A stretch of 64,000 nt of DNA. It comes from G963663315 sp963663315 (GTDB taxonomy: Bacteria > Pseudomonadota > Gammaproteobacteria > Arenicellales > Poriferihabitantaceae). The notes beneath the pieces are model-generated. The model did no database searches. It was not told the DNA's origin and was given only the letters and a program-made list of their open reading frames with translations. Made by a program: the position numbers and the translations under genes. The stretch spans positions 1,798,001 through 1,862,000 of the forward strand of contig OY760176.1 of assembly GCA_963663315.1 (NCBI GenBank), written 5' to 3'. Below, piece by piece: positions 26,089 through 34,906 of this stretch; position 1 is the stretch's first letter, and each line of letters opens with the position of its first letter.

Positions 26089-27489
26089 TCAGGCTTCGCT
26101 TCTGATGGCTTCACGAACAACACGGGCGTCTTCTTCATTTTCCACAATGGAACTAATATCCAGACCGGCCATTTCGATTTCCCGCGGTATCCGTAACATA
26201 CCTCTCGCTTGCAGAATTTTGCATAAAATCCAGGCCGGAATAAATCCAAGCACGAAGAACATGATGATGGCGCCAATGAATTGGCCCCACGGTGTAATGG
26301 CCGCGTAGCCCTCAAATGGAGAAGAGGGGTAGCCCCACAACATGAAGCCCGCAATCACCACACCAAGGAACCCGGCATAACCGTGTACCGCTACCGCACC
26401 CACCGCATCATCAATCTTGAATCGACGTTCGACCCAGAAATGCATTTTGTAGATGATGTAGACCACGACAGCCGCAATCAACATTGCCTGGATCGGATGA
26501 TACAGATCATTTCCTGCAGAGGCGCCGATGATACCAGCCAATCCGCCGGAATAGGTCCAGAAAGCATCTCCTTTTGAAACAGCGTATCCTGCCATCAAGC
26601 CACCGGATAATGACATCAGGAAGTTCAGCGTTATTGCCGACAGCGTGGTCGGTTGCAGATAAATATTGGTGGCGGTGAAGTACGATTTATCGGCAATATC
26701 CAGCATGGCAGCCCCGTACACATCAATAATCGGAATGTTGCAGGCGACGTAGAATCCCCAGAATCCGGTATAGATCATGAACAATCCGAGGGTTACCAGC
26801 CAGGGATTGTGAGGGGTGATGTTTCTCGGAGTGCCATCCGCCGCGAATTTTCCGATTCGAGGTCCAAGAACAACCAGGACACCGAGGGCAAATCCGCCTG
26901 CTATTGCATGAATTACGCCGGATGCATAAGCATCATGATAACCCAGAATCTGTACCATCCAGCCGTTCCAGGACCATCCCCAGGCAGCGTCGATGACCCA
27001 GGCAAACGAACCAATCAGGATTGCCAGCATCCAGAATGCACTGGGACGAATCCGCTCGATAACGGCGCCGGAGACAATTGATGCGGCAGTCCACGAAAAG
27101 AGCAGGAAGGCGGCCCAGAACACGCCATTGATACGTGCCCAGTACGCGGTATCGTCAGCAGTCAGAGTATCCTGTACTGCAGAACCGCCCATGTGCGTAC
27201 CCATCAATTCACTCCACGGGGTTGCCCAGGGTGCGGATACCAACCCGCCTGTAATTCCAGGCCCATTGACGAATGCGAAATAAATCCACCACCCGAATAA
27301 GTAAAATGTCACCGTCACCAATGGAATCAGCATGGTGTTTTTCATTAAGGTGTGCATGTGGTTCTTGTATCGTGAAGCGCCTACTTCATACATACAGAAC
27401 CCTATGTGGATCAGAAACATCACTACTACTGTGAGCCAGTAGTAAAACTCGGTAAATATAATAACCAGCGATGAAAGTTCATTATCCAT
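26089..27489 (-). CDS. Ammonium/methylammonium transporter, Amt family
   Basis: Channel of 466 residues with about eleven TM segments. The twin pore His residues are present in ASGVIHAIAGGFAL and AVAVHGYAGFLGV. A gate Phe is kept in FLLFSWTAASIVSGAV. It differs from typical AmtB in that region. The cytosolic tail ends REIEMAGLDISSIVENEEDARVV. It stands near the gmaS-mgs operon with no glnK beside it, so uptake of methylammonium as well as ammonium is a reasonable inference. Confidence 0.9.
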   Translation of the reverse strand: MDNELSSLVIIFTEFYYWLTVVVMFLIHIGFCMYEVGASRYKNHMHTLMKNTMLIPLVTVTFYLFGWWIYFAFVNGPGITGGLVSAPWATPWSELMGTHMGGSAVQDTLTADDTAYWARINGVFWAAFLLFSWTAASIVSGAVIERIRPSAFWMLAILIGSFAWVIDAAWGWSWNGWMVQILGYHDAYASGVIHAIAGGFALGVLVVLGPRIGKFAADGTPRNITPHNPWLVTLGLFMIYTGFWGFYVACNIPIIDVYGAAMLDIADKSYFTATNIYLQPTTLSAITLNFLMSLSGGLMAGYAVSKGDAFWTYSGGLAGIIGASAGNDLYHPIQAMLIAAVVVYIIYKMHFWVERRFKIDDAVGAVAVHGYAGFLGVVIAGFMLWGYPSSPFEGYAAITPWGQFIGAIIMFFVLGFIPAWILCKILQARGMLRIPREIEMAGLDISSIVENEEDARVVREAIRSEA

Positions 27490-27931
27490 ATCAAATCCTC
27501 TGCATAATAATTATAAGATATATTCGTATTAATACTTTAATGTAGATGAATCAATACCTTTGTGGACTCAACTTTTACGTGTGCAACATCAGTCAGAGTC
27601 GGTGCAAATCTGCATTTTTCCGACCAATAAATTAGCCGAGTCACTCCTGATTATAAAGACTTGCGAGTAACTTGCAAGAACAATAGTTTCCGGCAACGGG
27701 CAGATTGCCGGTTGCGGTAGCCTGAGAAGCCCGAGTTGGGCAATGTTTCCCCTGCGATTTTTTAACTCAGGGTATTTAGTCTTGCCTGGAATCCGGTATA
27801 ATTCGGCGGTCACGGAATCGGCGTGTCAGTCGGAATGTCGGTGTCAGGCGATGGGAATTTCAATGAAATACTCCTGATTCGATTAAAATCTGATATTAAG
27901 CAGCACCTAATAAAACCAGTTCTCTAATAAT
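27490..27931. other. Divergent intergenic region between amt and the cytochrome gene
   Basis: This stretch of 442 bases is the longest gap in the window. A leftward TATAAT (27510-27515) and the palindrome GTATTAATAC (27526-27535) sit close to amt. A 74-codon minus-strand ORF at 27589-27813 has no protein-like features and no ribosome site, and I do not call it. No RNA gene was recognised. Confidence 0.45.
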
Positions 27932-28351
27932 ATGAAATACTTGAGTATCACCGCTTTGTCCGGTTTCGCCCTGTTATTTTCTCTGGAAGCAGTTTCAAAC
28001 CACAATTCCACGGAATCCCTGAAAACCCGGGTCTCTGCGATAGGCACATTGAATGTGGACGAAAACGCTACCGCATCCAGCCAACAGGAAACCGGCCCTG
28101 TGGATGGTGAATCTGTCTATCAGACGACCTGTGTAGTCTGCCATGGCGCCGGTATCGGGGGCTCACCGAAAGTTGGAAAAGTCGATGACTGGGAAGACCG
28201 GCTCGAACAGGACTTCGAAACACTGGTTGAACATGCGATCGTTGGTTACACCGGATCAACCGGGTTGATGCCGGCGAAGGGAGGCAATCCGACACTCAGC
28301 GATGAAGCCGTCACTGTCGCTGTGCAATTCATGGTTGACCAGTCCAGATGA
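27932..28351 (+). CDS. Periplasmic cytochrome c, c5-like
   Basis: Small monohaem electron carrier of 139 residues. A Sec signal peptide (MKYLSITALSGFALLFSLEA) precedes the haem site CVVCH at about residues 68-72. The axial Met lies in GLMPAKGG near residue 112. The segment between, ESVYQTTCVVCHGAGIGGSPKVG, follows the cytochrome c5 pattern. It stands 39 bases before a crotonase gene. It may accept electrons from one of the dehydrogenases nearby. Confidence 0.87.
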   Translation: MKYLSITALSGFALLFSLEAVSNHNSTESLKTRVSAIGTLNVDENATASSQQETGPVDGESVYQTTCVVCHGAGIGGSPKVGKVDDWEDRLEQDFETLVEHAIVGYTGSTGLMPAKGGNPTLSDEAVTVAVQFMVDQSR

Positions 28352-28390
28352 CCAATCCAGAAGTGAAGCACCCTTGTAAATGAACCCCGG

Positions 28391-29203
28391 ATGACTGAAA
28401 ACCAGGATTTAATCGTCGAAATAGATAATTCGGTTGCGACTATGACCCTGAATCGCCCGAAGCAATACAATGCACTGTCTGAAGGTTTACTCGGGTCGAT
28501 TTGTGACACACTGGACACCATTGCACAGGACGAAACAGTACGTGCAGTCATTGTTGCAGCCAATGGAAATGCCTTTTGCGCCGGACATGATCTCAAGCAG
28601 ATGCGCCAAAGTGCAGAAAAAGCGGCACATCACAAGCTGTTCAGCAAATGCAGTGAAATGATGCAAAAAATTGTCAACCTGCCCCAGCCGGTTATCGCCA
28701 GGGTCCAGGGAATGGCTACTGCAGCTGGTTGCCAACTGGTCGCTACCTGCGACATGGCGATTGCCTCTGAAACAGCGAAGTTTGCCGTATCGGGAATCCG
28801 GGTCGGGCTGTTCTGTTCGACCCCTGCAGTCGCGTTGAGCCGTAATGTATCGGCTAAGCGCGCCATGGAAATGCTGATGACCGGAGACTTTATCGATGCC
28901 TCTGTGGCGATGGAATATGGTCTGGTCAATAAAGTGGTCAAACCGGATATGCTGGACAGGTCGACGGATGAACTGGTCGGGAAAATCATCCGCCACCCCG
29001 GACGCGTCGTCAGTCTGGGGAAAAAAATGTTCTACCGGCAACTCAACCAGGATCTTCCGTCGGCCTATCAGGGTGCAACTGAAACCATTTCCGGCAATAT
29101 GATGCTCGAAGAAACCATTGAAGGTATTGATGCCTTTATCGAAAAACGCCCACCCGACTGGACTATTTGTCTGGAACCCGGTTCTGACAATGAACACATA
29201 TAA
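28391..29203 (+). CDS. Enoyl-CoA hydratase/isomerase family protein lacking the catalytic Glu pair
   Basis: Crotonase-fold protein of 270 residues. The oxyanion-hole segments are FCAGHDLKQM and GMATAAGCQLVATCDMAIAS. Where true hydratases have Glu, this protein has Gln/Leu (AGCQLV) and SGIRVGLFCST, so simple hydration is unlikely. The pattern resembles ECHDC3-like members. Its stop overlaps the next gene by 14 bases. The substrate is unknown. Confidence 0.87.
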   Translation: MTENQDLIVEIDNSVATMTLNRPKQYNALSEGLLGSICDTLDTIAQDETVRAVIVAANGNAFCAGHDLKQMRQSAEKAAHHKLFSKCSEMMQKIVNLPQPVIARVQGMATAAGCQLVATCDMAIASETAKFAVSGIRVGLFCSTPAVALSRNVSAKRAMEMLMTGDFIDASVAMEYGLVNKVVKPDMLDRSTDELVGKIIRHPGRVVSLGKKMFYRQLNQDLPSAYQGATETISGNMMLEETIEGIDAFIEKRPPDWTICLEPGSDNEHI

Positions 29204-30278
29204 TATTGCCCTGATGGCCGGAGATGGCATCGGTCCGGAAATCATGCAGCAGGGAGTCAAGGCGCTCAAGGTGATTGAGCGTCGATCCGATGTGGTCTTC
29301 AATTTGATACCGGCGGCTTTTGGTGCATCCGCGTGGTTTGAAACCGGCAGCAGCTATCCCCAGGAGTCGATTGACATCTGTGATCAGGCGGATGCGATTC
29401 TGAAAGGCACGATCGGGCTGAGTCACGAGGAGTCGAAGAAAATTCCGGTTGACGAACAACCCGAGCGTGGCGCCCTGCTCCCGATGCGCCGCCGATATGA
29501 TACCTTTGCCAATTTCAGACCGGTTTATCTGCCCCCATCGCTCAGTCATTTCTCACCACTTCGACCTGAAATCATTGGTGATGGCATCGATATCATGATC
29601 ATCCGCGAACTGGTTGGCGGTATTTATTTCGGAGAAAAGGAAACCGGTGTCAATCAACAGGGATTACGTTATGTCAAGGAAACGCTCGAATACGATGAAA
29701 GACTGATCAAACGAATCGTCGATGTCGCATTCTCCACGGCCATGAAGCGCAGAAAGAAGCTGCACAATATCCACAAGAGCAATGTCTTGAAATCCAGTAT
29801 TCTGTGGACAGACATAATCGAGGAGACCGCCCGGGATTTTCCCGAGGTTGAAATCGTCCACATGCTGGTAGATGCCGCCGCAACCCATTTATGCCTGAAC
29901 CCGAGACAATTCGATGTCATGGTGATGGAGAACATGTTTGGCGATATTCTCAGCGATCAGGCTGGCGGCATACTCGGATCACTGGGGCTGATGCCTTCTG
30001 CCTGTATGGGCCCGGAGAAATCCTATTACGAACCTTCGCATGGCTCTGCGCCGGATATTGCCGGCAAGAACATCGCTAATCCGTATTCGATGATCGGTTC
30101 CGTAGCCATGATGCTCGATATGAGTTTCAACATGACCGAAGAAGCCAACAATGTGTGGGCGGCGATGGGGTCTGTATTTGCCGCCGGTTATTCGACTGCT
30201 GATTTATCCAGACCCGGCATGGACGTGACCATGGTCAGCACTGATGAGTTTGGCGACCGGGTGGTAGACGCGCTGTAG
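29190..30278 (+). CDS. Isopropylmalate/tartrate dehydrogenase-family beta-decarboxylating dehydrogenase
   Basis: NAD-dependent decarboxylating dehydrogenase of 362 residues, close to LeuB. It starts MNTYNIALMAGDGIGPEIM. Features include IIRELVGGIYFGE, HKSNVLKSSILW (catalytic Lys), MLVDAAATHLCLNPRQFDVMV and metal-binding MFGDILSDQAGGI, then the nucleotide loop HGSAPDIAGKNIANP. The frame is open upstream, but ATG 29190 gives the family start. No leuA, leuC or leuD lies nearby. Coupling to the crotonase suggests another 2-hydroxy acid substrate. Confidence 0.83.
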   Translation: MNTYNIALMAGDGIGPEIMQQGVKALKVIERRSDVVFNLIPAAFGASAWFETGSSYPQESIDICDQADAILKGTIGLSHEESKKIPVDEQPERGALLPMRRRYDTFANFRPVYLPPSLSHFSPLRPEIIGDGIDIMIIRELVGGIYFGEKETGVNQQGLRYVKETLEYDERLIKRIVDVAFSTAMKRRKKLHNIHKSNVLKSSILWTDIIEETARDFPEVEIVHMLVDAAATHLCLNPRQFDVMVMENMFGDILSDQAGGILGSLGLMPSACMGPEKSYYEPSHGSAPDIAGKNIANPYSMIGSVAMMLDMSFNMTEEANNVWAAMGSVFAAGYSTADLSRPGMDVTMVSTDEFGDRVVDAL

Positions 30279-30291
30279 CCGACCGGTTCCG

Positions 30292-31455
30292 CTATATCAC
30301 CATCAGTTCCCGGCCGACACGGCGGGTTAACCACTCAGCCCCGTTTTCGGTAATTACGATATTCTCTTCATGAACCATTTGCCTGCCGGGAGCAAAGGCC
30401 ATCCCGGGTTCCAGGGTGATAATCATTCCTGCTTTCAGAACGGTATTATCCGTCGCTGTGTTCGACGGTCTCTCTGTCAATTCGATACCCAGCCCATGAC
30501 CAAGTCGCCCGACCTGATTACCCAGAGACCCTCCGGCAACCATGACCTGATTCATCGCATTGTAAATACCGGTTGTGGTTGAGCCTGGTTTTGCAGCCTT
30601 GAAACCCGCCTCGGTTGCATCCCACACGACCTCATGCGCACGCCTGGTTGCATCATCCGCATAACCAAAAGACCAGTTTCGATCAAAGTCACAAAAATAG
30701 CCGTCAAATGTGGAGCCGGTGTCGATAATCAGCAAGTCTCCCTCGGCCACGCTCCTGTCAGTGGGGCCCATGATGATACTGTCATACCCTCCCGGCCCCG
30801 AACCTGCCACCATATAGGGAACCGAGTCGGCGCCTCGTTGCAGAATATCGATCTTCAGCCTGCTCACAATCTGTGCTTCGGTCATACCCGTCCTGGCAAA
30901 TTCCGGCAGGGACTGGAACGCCCCGGATACGATCTGGCAAGTAAAACGGGTCTTTTCGATTTCCAGCATCGACTTGACCATCCTTAAGCGATGCATTTGT
31001 TCTGCGATATCGACAAACTGATATTCAGGCAATTCATGCCTCAACCAGTCAAAATTGTTTATCGGCATGCGAATCGTGCTTTCCGCACCCAGAGTCATTC
31101 CTATGCGGCCATGTTTGCGCGGCAGATTTTTGAAATAGTCAATCAGCAACGATATTCCATCATCCTCGGGGCAAGGGGAGGCCCAACTGCGAATATCCTC
31201 GACCCAGGTCCTTGCCATACCGCTGACGCCCACTTCAGGAATTACTGCGGCCGGCTTTCCCCGTGCAGGCACAATCAGGAACCAGGGGCGTGTCGGACTT
31301 TGCCAGAATTGGGTCAGGAAACCGGAGAAATAGCGTACATTCGGCTCAGTGGTCAACAAGACCGCGTCGATCTTCTCGGCATGCATGGTTTCCTGCATGC
31401 CTGAGGTGCGGGCTTCAAACTCGGATTCGGGGAATCCCCTTGCCGGGACCTGCAT
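30292..31455 (-). CDS. M24-family metallohydrolase (Xaa-Pro peptidase/creatinase/ectoine hydrolase type)
   Basis: Pita-bread-fold hydrolase of 387 residues. The five metal ligands are present: Asp245 (IIDTG), Asp256 (CDFDRNW), His320 (GHGLGIELTE), Glu349 (LEPGM) and Glu364 (VHEENIVI), so it should be catalytically active. The N-terminal creatinase-like domain includes VRYFSGFLTQFWQSPTRPWF. It starts 3 bases after the aminotransferase stop, so the two are co-translated. Family members cleave Xaa-Pro peptides, creatine or N-acetyl-ectoine-type amides. The pairing with a glyoxylate-type transaminase suggests catabolism of a small N-substituted amino acid. Confidence 0.83.
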   Translation of the reverse strand: MQVPARGFPESEFEARTSGMQETMHAEKIDAVLLTTEPNVRYFSGFLTQFWQSPTRPWFLIVPARGKPAAVIPEVGVSGMARTWVEDIRSWASPCPEDDGISLLIDYFKNLPRKHGRIGMTLGAESTIRMPINNFDWLRHELPEYQFVDIAEQMHRLRMVKSMLEIEKTRFTCQIVSGAFQSLPEFARTGMTEAQIVSRLKIDILQRGADSVPYMVAGSGPGGYDSIIMGPTDRSVAEGDLLIIDTGSTFDGYFCDFDRNWSFGYADDATRRAHEVVWDATEAGFKAAKPGSTTTGIYNAMNQVMVAGGSLGNQVGRLGHGLGIELTERPSNTATDNTVLKAGMIITLEPGMAFAPGRQMVHEENIVITENGAEWLTRRVGRELMVI

Positions 31456-31458
31456 GAA

Positions 31459-32598
31459 TCAAGTGCCTGTGTGCACCTGGCTATCGGCCAGCGTCTGCTT
31501 TAATATACCAAGGCACTGCTCAACATATTGCCCTCTGCTGGCTTGTCCCATCAGGCCTATTCTCCAGATTCTTCCTGCCAGTGCACCCAGTCCCGCACCG
31601 ATTTCCAGACCGTGTTTATCCAGCAACTGTTTTCTGAATGAGGCATCATCTATTCCTTGTGGAATAACAACTGCATTCAACTGCGGTAATCGACAGGATT
31701 CATCAACCAGTAAATTCATGCCCATTTCCTCAAGACCTGAGACCAGGGACTGATGGTTGCGCTGATGACGTCGCCATGCGTTTTCGAGGCCTTCTTCATG
31801 GACCATCAGCAAAGCTTCATGGAGGGCATACAAAGTATTTACAGGGGCAGTATGGTGATAGGAGCGCCCACCATCGCTTCCCCAGTAGCCCATTACCAGA
31901 TTGACGTCAAAAAACCAGCTTTGCACCTTGCTTGACCTGCCCTTTATCTTATCCAGTGCGGTTTCCGATAAGGTAACAGGTGAGAGCCCCGGGAAGCTGG
32001 AAAGACATTTCTGGCTTCCTGAATAAACCGCATCCAATTCCCATTCATCCACCTTGAGCGGCGCACCGGCAAGCGAGGTCACGGCATCCACGATCACCAG
32101 AGCATCGTAATCATGGGCAAGCCCGGCAATCACCTGCGCATCTGACATCGCGCCGGTGGATGTTTCTGCGTGGACGAATGTCACAAGTCTGGCATCCCTG
32201 TGTTGTTTCAACGCCTGTTCGACCTTATCAACGCTGACCGGCTGACCCCAGGCATCTTCCACCACAATTGCAGTCCCGCCACAGCGCTCGACATTCTCTT
32301 TCATCCGTCCGCCGAAAACACCATTTATACAGACAATCACCTTGTCACCCGGTTCCACCAGATTGACAAAACACATCTCCATGCCAGCCGAGCCAGGTGC
32401 GCTGACTGGCATGGTCATATAATTTTCTGTCTGAAAGGCATACTGCAAAAGATGTTTTATCTCATCCATTAGACCCACAAAAGCCGGATCAAGATGCCCT
32501 ATGGTCGGTCTGGCCGAAGCCTCCAGCACCCGATCATGTACCATGGTGGGACCTGGGCCCATCAATAATCTTTTTGGCGGTACGAAAGGCTGATACAT
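31459..32598 (-). CDS. Serine/alanine--glyoxylate aminotransferase-like (class V)
   Basis: PLP-dependent transaminase of 379 residues. It starts MYQPFVPPKRLLMGPGPTMV, with the family-typical GPGP. The PLP Lys is about residue 197 in SGSQKCLSSFPGLSP, and IVDAVTSLAG holds the Asp that pairs with the pyridine nitrogen. It resembles AGXT and bacterial serine-glyoxylate or aspartate-type enzymes. It is the first gene of a leftward pair with the M24 hydrolase and is divergent from serA. A role in recycling glyoxylate to glycine is inferred. Confidence 0.85.
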   Translation of the reverse strand: MYQPFVPPKRLLMGPGPTMVHDRVLEASARPTIGHLDPAFVGLMDEIKHLLQYAFQTENYMTMPVSAPGSAGMEMCFVNLVEPGDKVIVCINGVFGGRMKENVERCGGTAIVVEDAWGQPVSVDKVEQALKQHRDARLVTFVHAETSTGAMSDAQVIAGLAHDYDALVIVDAVTSLAGAPLKVDEWELDAVYSGSQKCLSSFPGLSPVTLSETALDKIKGRSSKVQSWFFDVNLVMGYWGSDGGRSYHHTAPVNTLYALHEALLMVHEEGLENAWRRHQRNHQSLVSGLEEMGMNLLVDESCRLPQLNAVVIPQGIDDASFRKQLLDKHGLEIGAGLGALAGRIWRIGLMGQASRGQYVEQCLGILKQTLADSQVHTGT

Positions 32599-32775
32599 AA
32601 TGGATTCTCTTGAAATCGGAGCGCGATCATACAGGGAGTGTGAATGAAATCCAATCAGGATAGCTAATAATTTTTTACATCATTTGATTTTTCCTGTATG
32701 AAAACATACACAACATCAGGGCAACTTTTGGTATTATCGCGACCCTTTGATACAGTAATTAAATCAGACTCCTAC

Positions 32776-33735
32776 ATGAAAATTCTTATTGCTGACAATT
32801 TCCCTGATTCCCATATCAACGAATTAACTCACCTGGGTCATGAAGTTAACTCAAATCCGGCGCTTGGTGCGGGTACCCTGCCACAGGCGATAGCGGACCA
32901 CTGGGCGTTGATCGTCAGAAGCACTCAAGTAACCGCCGACACCCTGGCATCAGGGAAATCATTGAAGCTGGTGATACGGGCGGGCGCCGGAACCAATACC
33001 ATAGACAAATCCGGCGCCGCAGACAGGGATATCCGGGTGTGCAATGTACCAGGCGCGAACTCCATTGCCGTTGCTGAACTGGTGATGGGCCTGATCATCG
33101 CGATTGACCGGAATATCGCCGCCAACGCAACAGACCTGAAAAACAGGGTGTGGAACAAAAAGAAATATTCCGGGGGCCGGGGTTTGTATGGCCAGAAAAT
33201 CGGGATACTGGGTCTCGGTGCAATTGGTCTTGCGGTAGCCGAGCGGGCGCGGACATTTGGGATAGAAGTCTACGCAATAGCGAAACCCGGTCGCTCAATT
33301 GACGCAGAAAAGAGGATTTCAGATGCCGGAATCATACAGTTGGATTCCCAGGATGAAATGCTGATGACCTGCGATATCATCACCCTGCATATGCCCTCCA
33401 CGGACAACACCAGAAATATGGTCAATCAATCATTTCTGAATAAAATGAAGGACGGCGCCACTTTGATCAACACTTCGCGGGGCGATCTGGTTGACGAAGC
33501 GGCACTGCTTGAGGCAATGGAAACAAAAGGTATCCGCGCCGGACTGGATGTTTACAGGAACGAACCTGATTCTGGAAGTGGCAGTTTTGAATCTGCTCTG
33601 GCAAATCACGATTCGGTATGCGGCACCCATCACATTGGCGCCTCGACCGGTCAGGCACAGACTGCTGTTGCCAATGGCGTAATTGACGTGATCAATTCTT
33701 TCGTCAACGGGAAATTGATAAATTGTGTCAACTGA
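32776..33735 (+). CDS. serA: D-3-phosphoglycerate dehydrogenase, short form
   Basis: First enzyme of serine synthesis. The 319-residue protein has only the substrate and NAD domains and lacks the C-terminal ACT domain. The Rossmann motif is ILGLGAIGLAVAERA. The active-site Arg, Glu and His are in INTSRGDLVDE, YRNEPDSGSG and GTHHIGASTGQAQ. ATG 32776 gives the family start MKILIADNF, although the frame is open to 32698. It precedes serC by 67 bases. Without serC beside it, a generic 2-hydroxyacid dehydrogenase would be the call. Confidence 0.87.
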   Translation: MKILIADNFPDSHINELTHLGHEVNSNPALGAGTLPQAIADHWALIVRSTQVTADTLASGKSLKLVIRAGAGTNTIDKSGAADRDIRVCNVPGANSIAVAELVMGLIIAIDRNIAANATDLKNRVWNKKKYSGGRGLYGQKIGILGLGAIGLAVAERARTFGIEVYAIAKPGRSIDAEKRISDAGIIQLDSQDEMLMTCDIITLHMPSTDNTRNMVNQSFLNKMKDGATLINTSRGDLVDEAALLEAMETKGIRAGLDVYRNEPDSGSGSFESALANHDSVCGTHHIGASTGQAQTAVANGVIDVINSFVNGKLINCVN

Positions 33736-33802
33736 CCACCGCGTATTTCTACCTATTATACTGGCTGCACCACACGAAAGACCCACAATCGGAAACAGAC
33801 TG

Positions 33803-34891
33803 ATGACCAACCGAAAACACAATTTCAGTGCAGGCCCATGCACTTTGCCCCTGGAAGTATTGGAAGAAGCACAAAATGAATTCATTGACTACCAGGGAGC
33901 GGGCATGTCGCTGGTTGAAATGAGTCATCGAGGCAAGCACTTTGTTGAAGTCTCGGAAGAAGCCATGAAACTGGCAATGGAAGCATTCGAAGTACCCGAC
34001 GATTTCAGTGTATTGTTCCTGCAGGGCGGAGCCATGCTGCAGTTTTCAATGGTACCCATGAATCTGTTGAATGCAGGTCAAAAAGCGGCCTACGTCAATT
34101 CCGGCAGTTGGGCCAAAGGTGCAATTACTGATGCCAGGGAATATGGCGACATCCATATTGCCTGGGACGGGTCTGAGCACAATTTCACCCGCATGCCATT
34201 GTCGGATGAACTGGAAGCCCTCCAGGACAATACCCGATATCTTCATATAACAACCAATGAAACCATTGGCGGAATACGTTTTGCCGAATGGCCGGATGTG
34301 AAAGTTCCACTGGTCGGTGACATGTCTTCGGAATATATGGCCCGTCCGATACCCTGGGAAAAGTTCGATCTGGTTTACGGGGGTACCCAAAAAAACCTCG
34401 GACCGGCCGGAATGGCTGTTGTCTTTATTCGGAATTCGATTCTCGAGTCCTGTAACAGGAACATGGGGCGCTATCTTCGGTATGACATCCAGCAATCGAA
34501 AGGTTCAATGTTTAATACCCCGCCGATGTTTCCGATTTACATGTTTGGCAAAATCCTGAAATGGATGATAAGACAAGGTGGCCTGCAGGCAATGGAAACT
34601 GCTGCGGCAGAAAAATCGGACATCCTGTACAACACCATCGATGCCAGTGGCGGATACTACAATTGTCCGGTCGAGACGGCCAGCCGGTCACATATGAACG
34701 TTGTATTCCGGCTTGGGGATGAAGACCTTGAAAAGAAATTCCTTGGTCAGGCCGAGCTGGCTGATTTGATGAACCTCAAAGGACATCGCAGTGTAGGAGG
34801 TTGTCGGGCGAGTATATATAATGCGATGCCAAAATCCAGTGTTGAAGCACTGGCGCAATTCATGCGTGAATTTGAGCGAAACAACGGCTGA
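33803..34891 (+). CDS. serC: Phosphoserine aminotransferase
   Basis: PLP enzyme of 362 residues that converts 3-phosphohydroxypyruvate to phosphoserine. It starts MTNRKHNFSAGPCTLPLEVL. The PLP Lys is in DLVYGGTQKNLGPAGMAVV, and GHRSVGGCRASIYNAM closes the protein. A longer frame from 33725 overlaps serA, but GGAAAC before ATG 33803 and the conserved start favour this reading. It is followed 15 bases later by DUF1015, a common serA-serC neighbour. Confidence 0.94.
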   Translation: MTNRKHNFSAGPCTLPLEVLEEAQNEFIDYQGAGMSLVEMSHRGKHFVEVSEEAMKLAMEAFEVPDDFSVLFLQGGAMLQFSMVPMNLLNAGQKAAYVNSGSWAKGAITDAREYGDIHIAWDGSEHNFTRMPLSDELEALQDNTRYLHITTNETIGGIRFAEWPDVKVPLVGDMSSEYMARPIPWEKFDLVYGGTQKNLGPAGMAVVFIRNSILESCNRNMGRYLRYDIQQSKGSMFNTPPMFPIYMFGKILKWMIRQGGLQAMETAAAEKSDILYNTIDASGGYYNCPVETASRSHMNVVFRLGDEDLEKKFLGQAELADLMNLKGHRSVGGCRASIYNAMPKSSVEALAQFMREFERNNG

Positions 34892-34906
34892 CAGGTAACC
34901 CATTCC

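Noticed and set aside
27589..27813. 74-codon minus-strand frame in the amt-cytochrome gap
   Set aside because: No ribosome site, low-complexity translation and no neighbour coupling.
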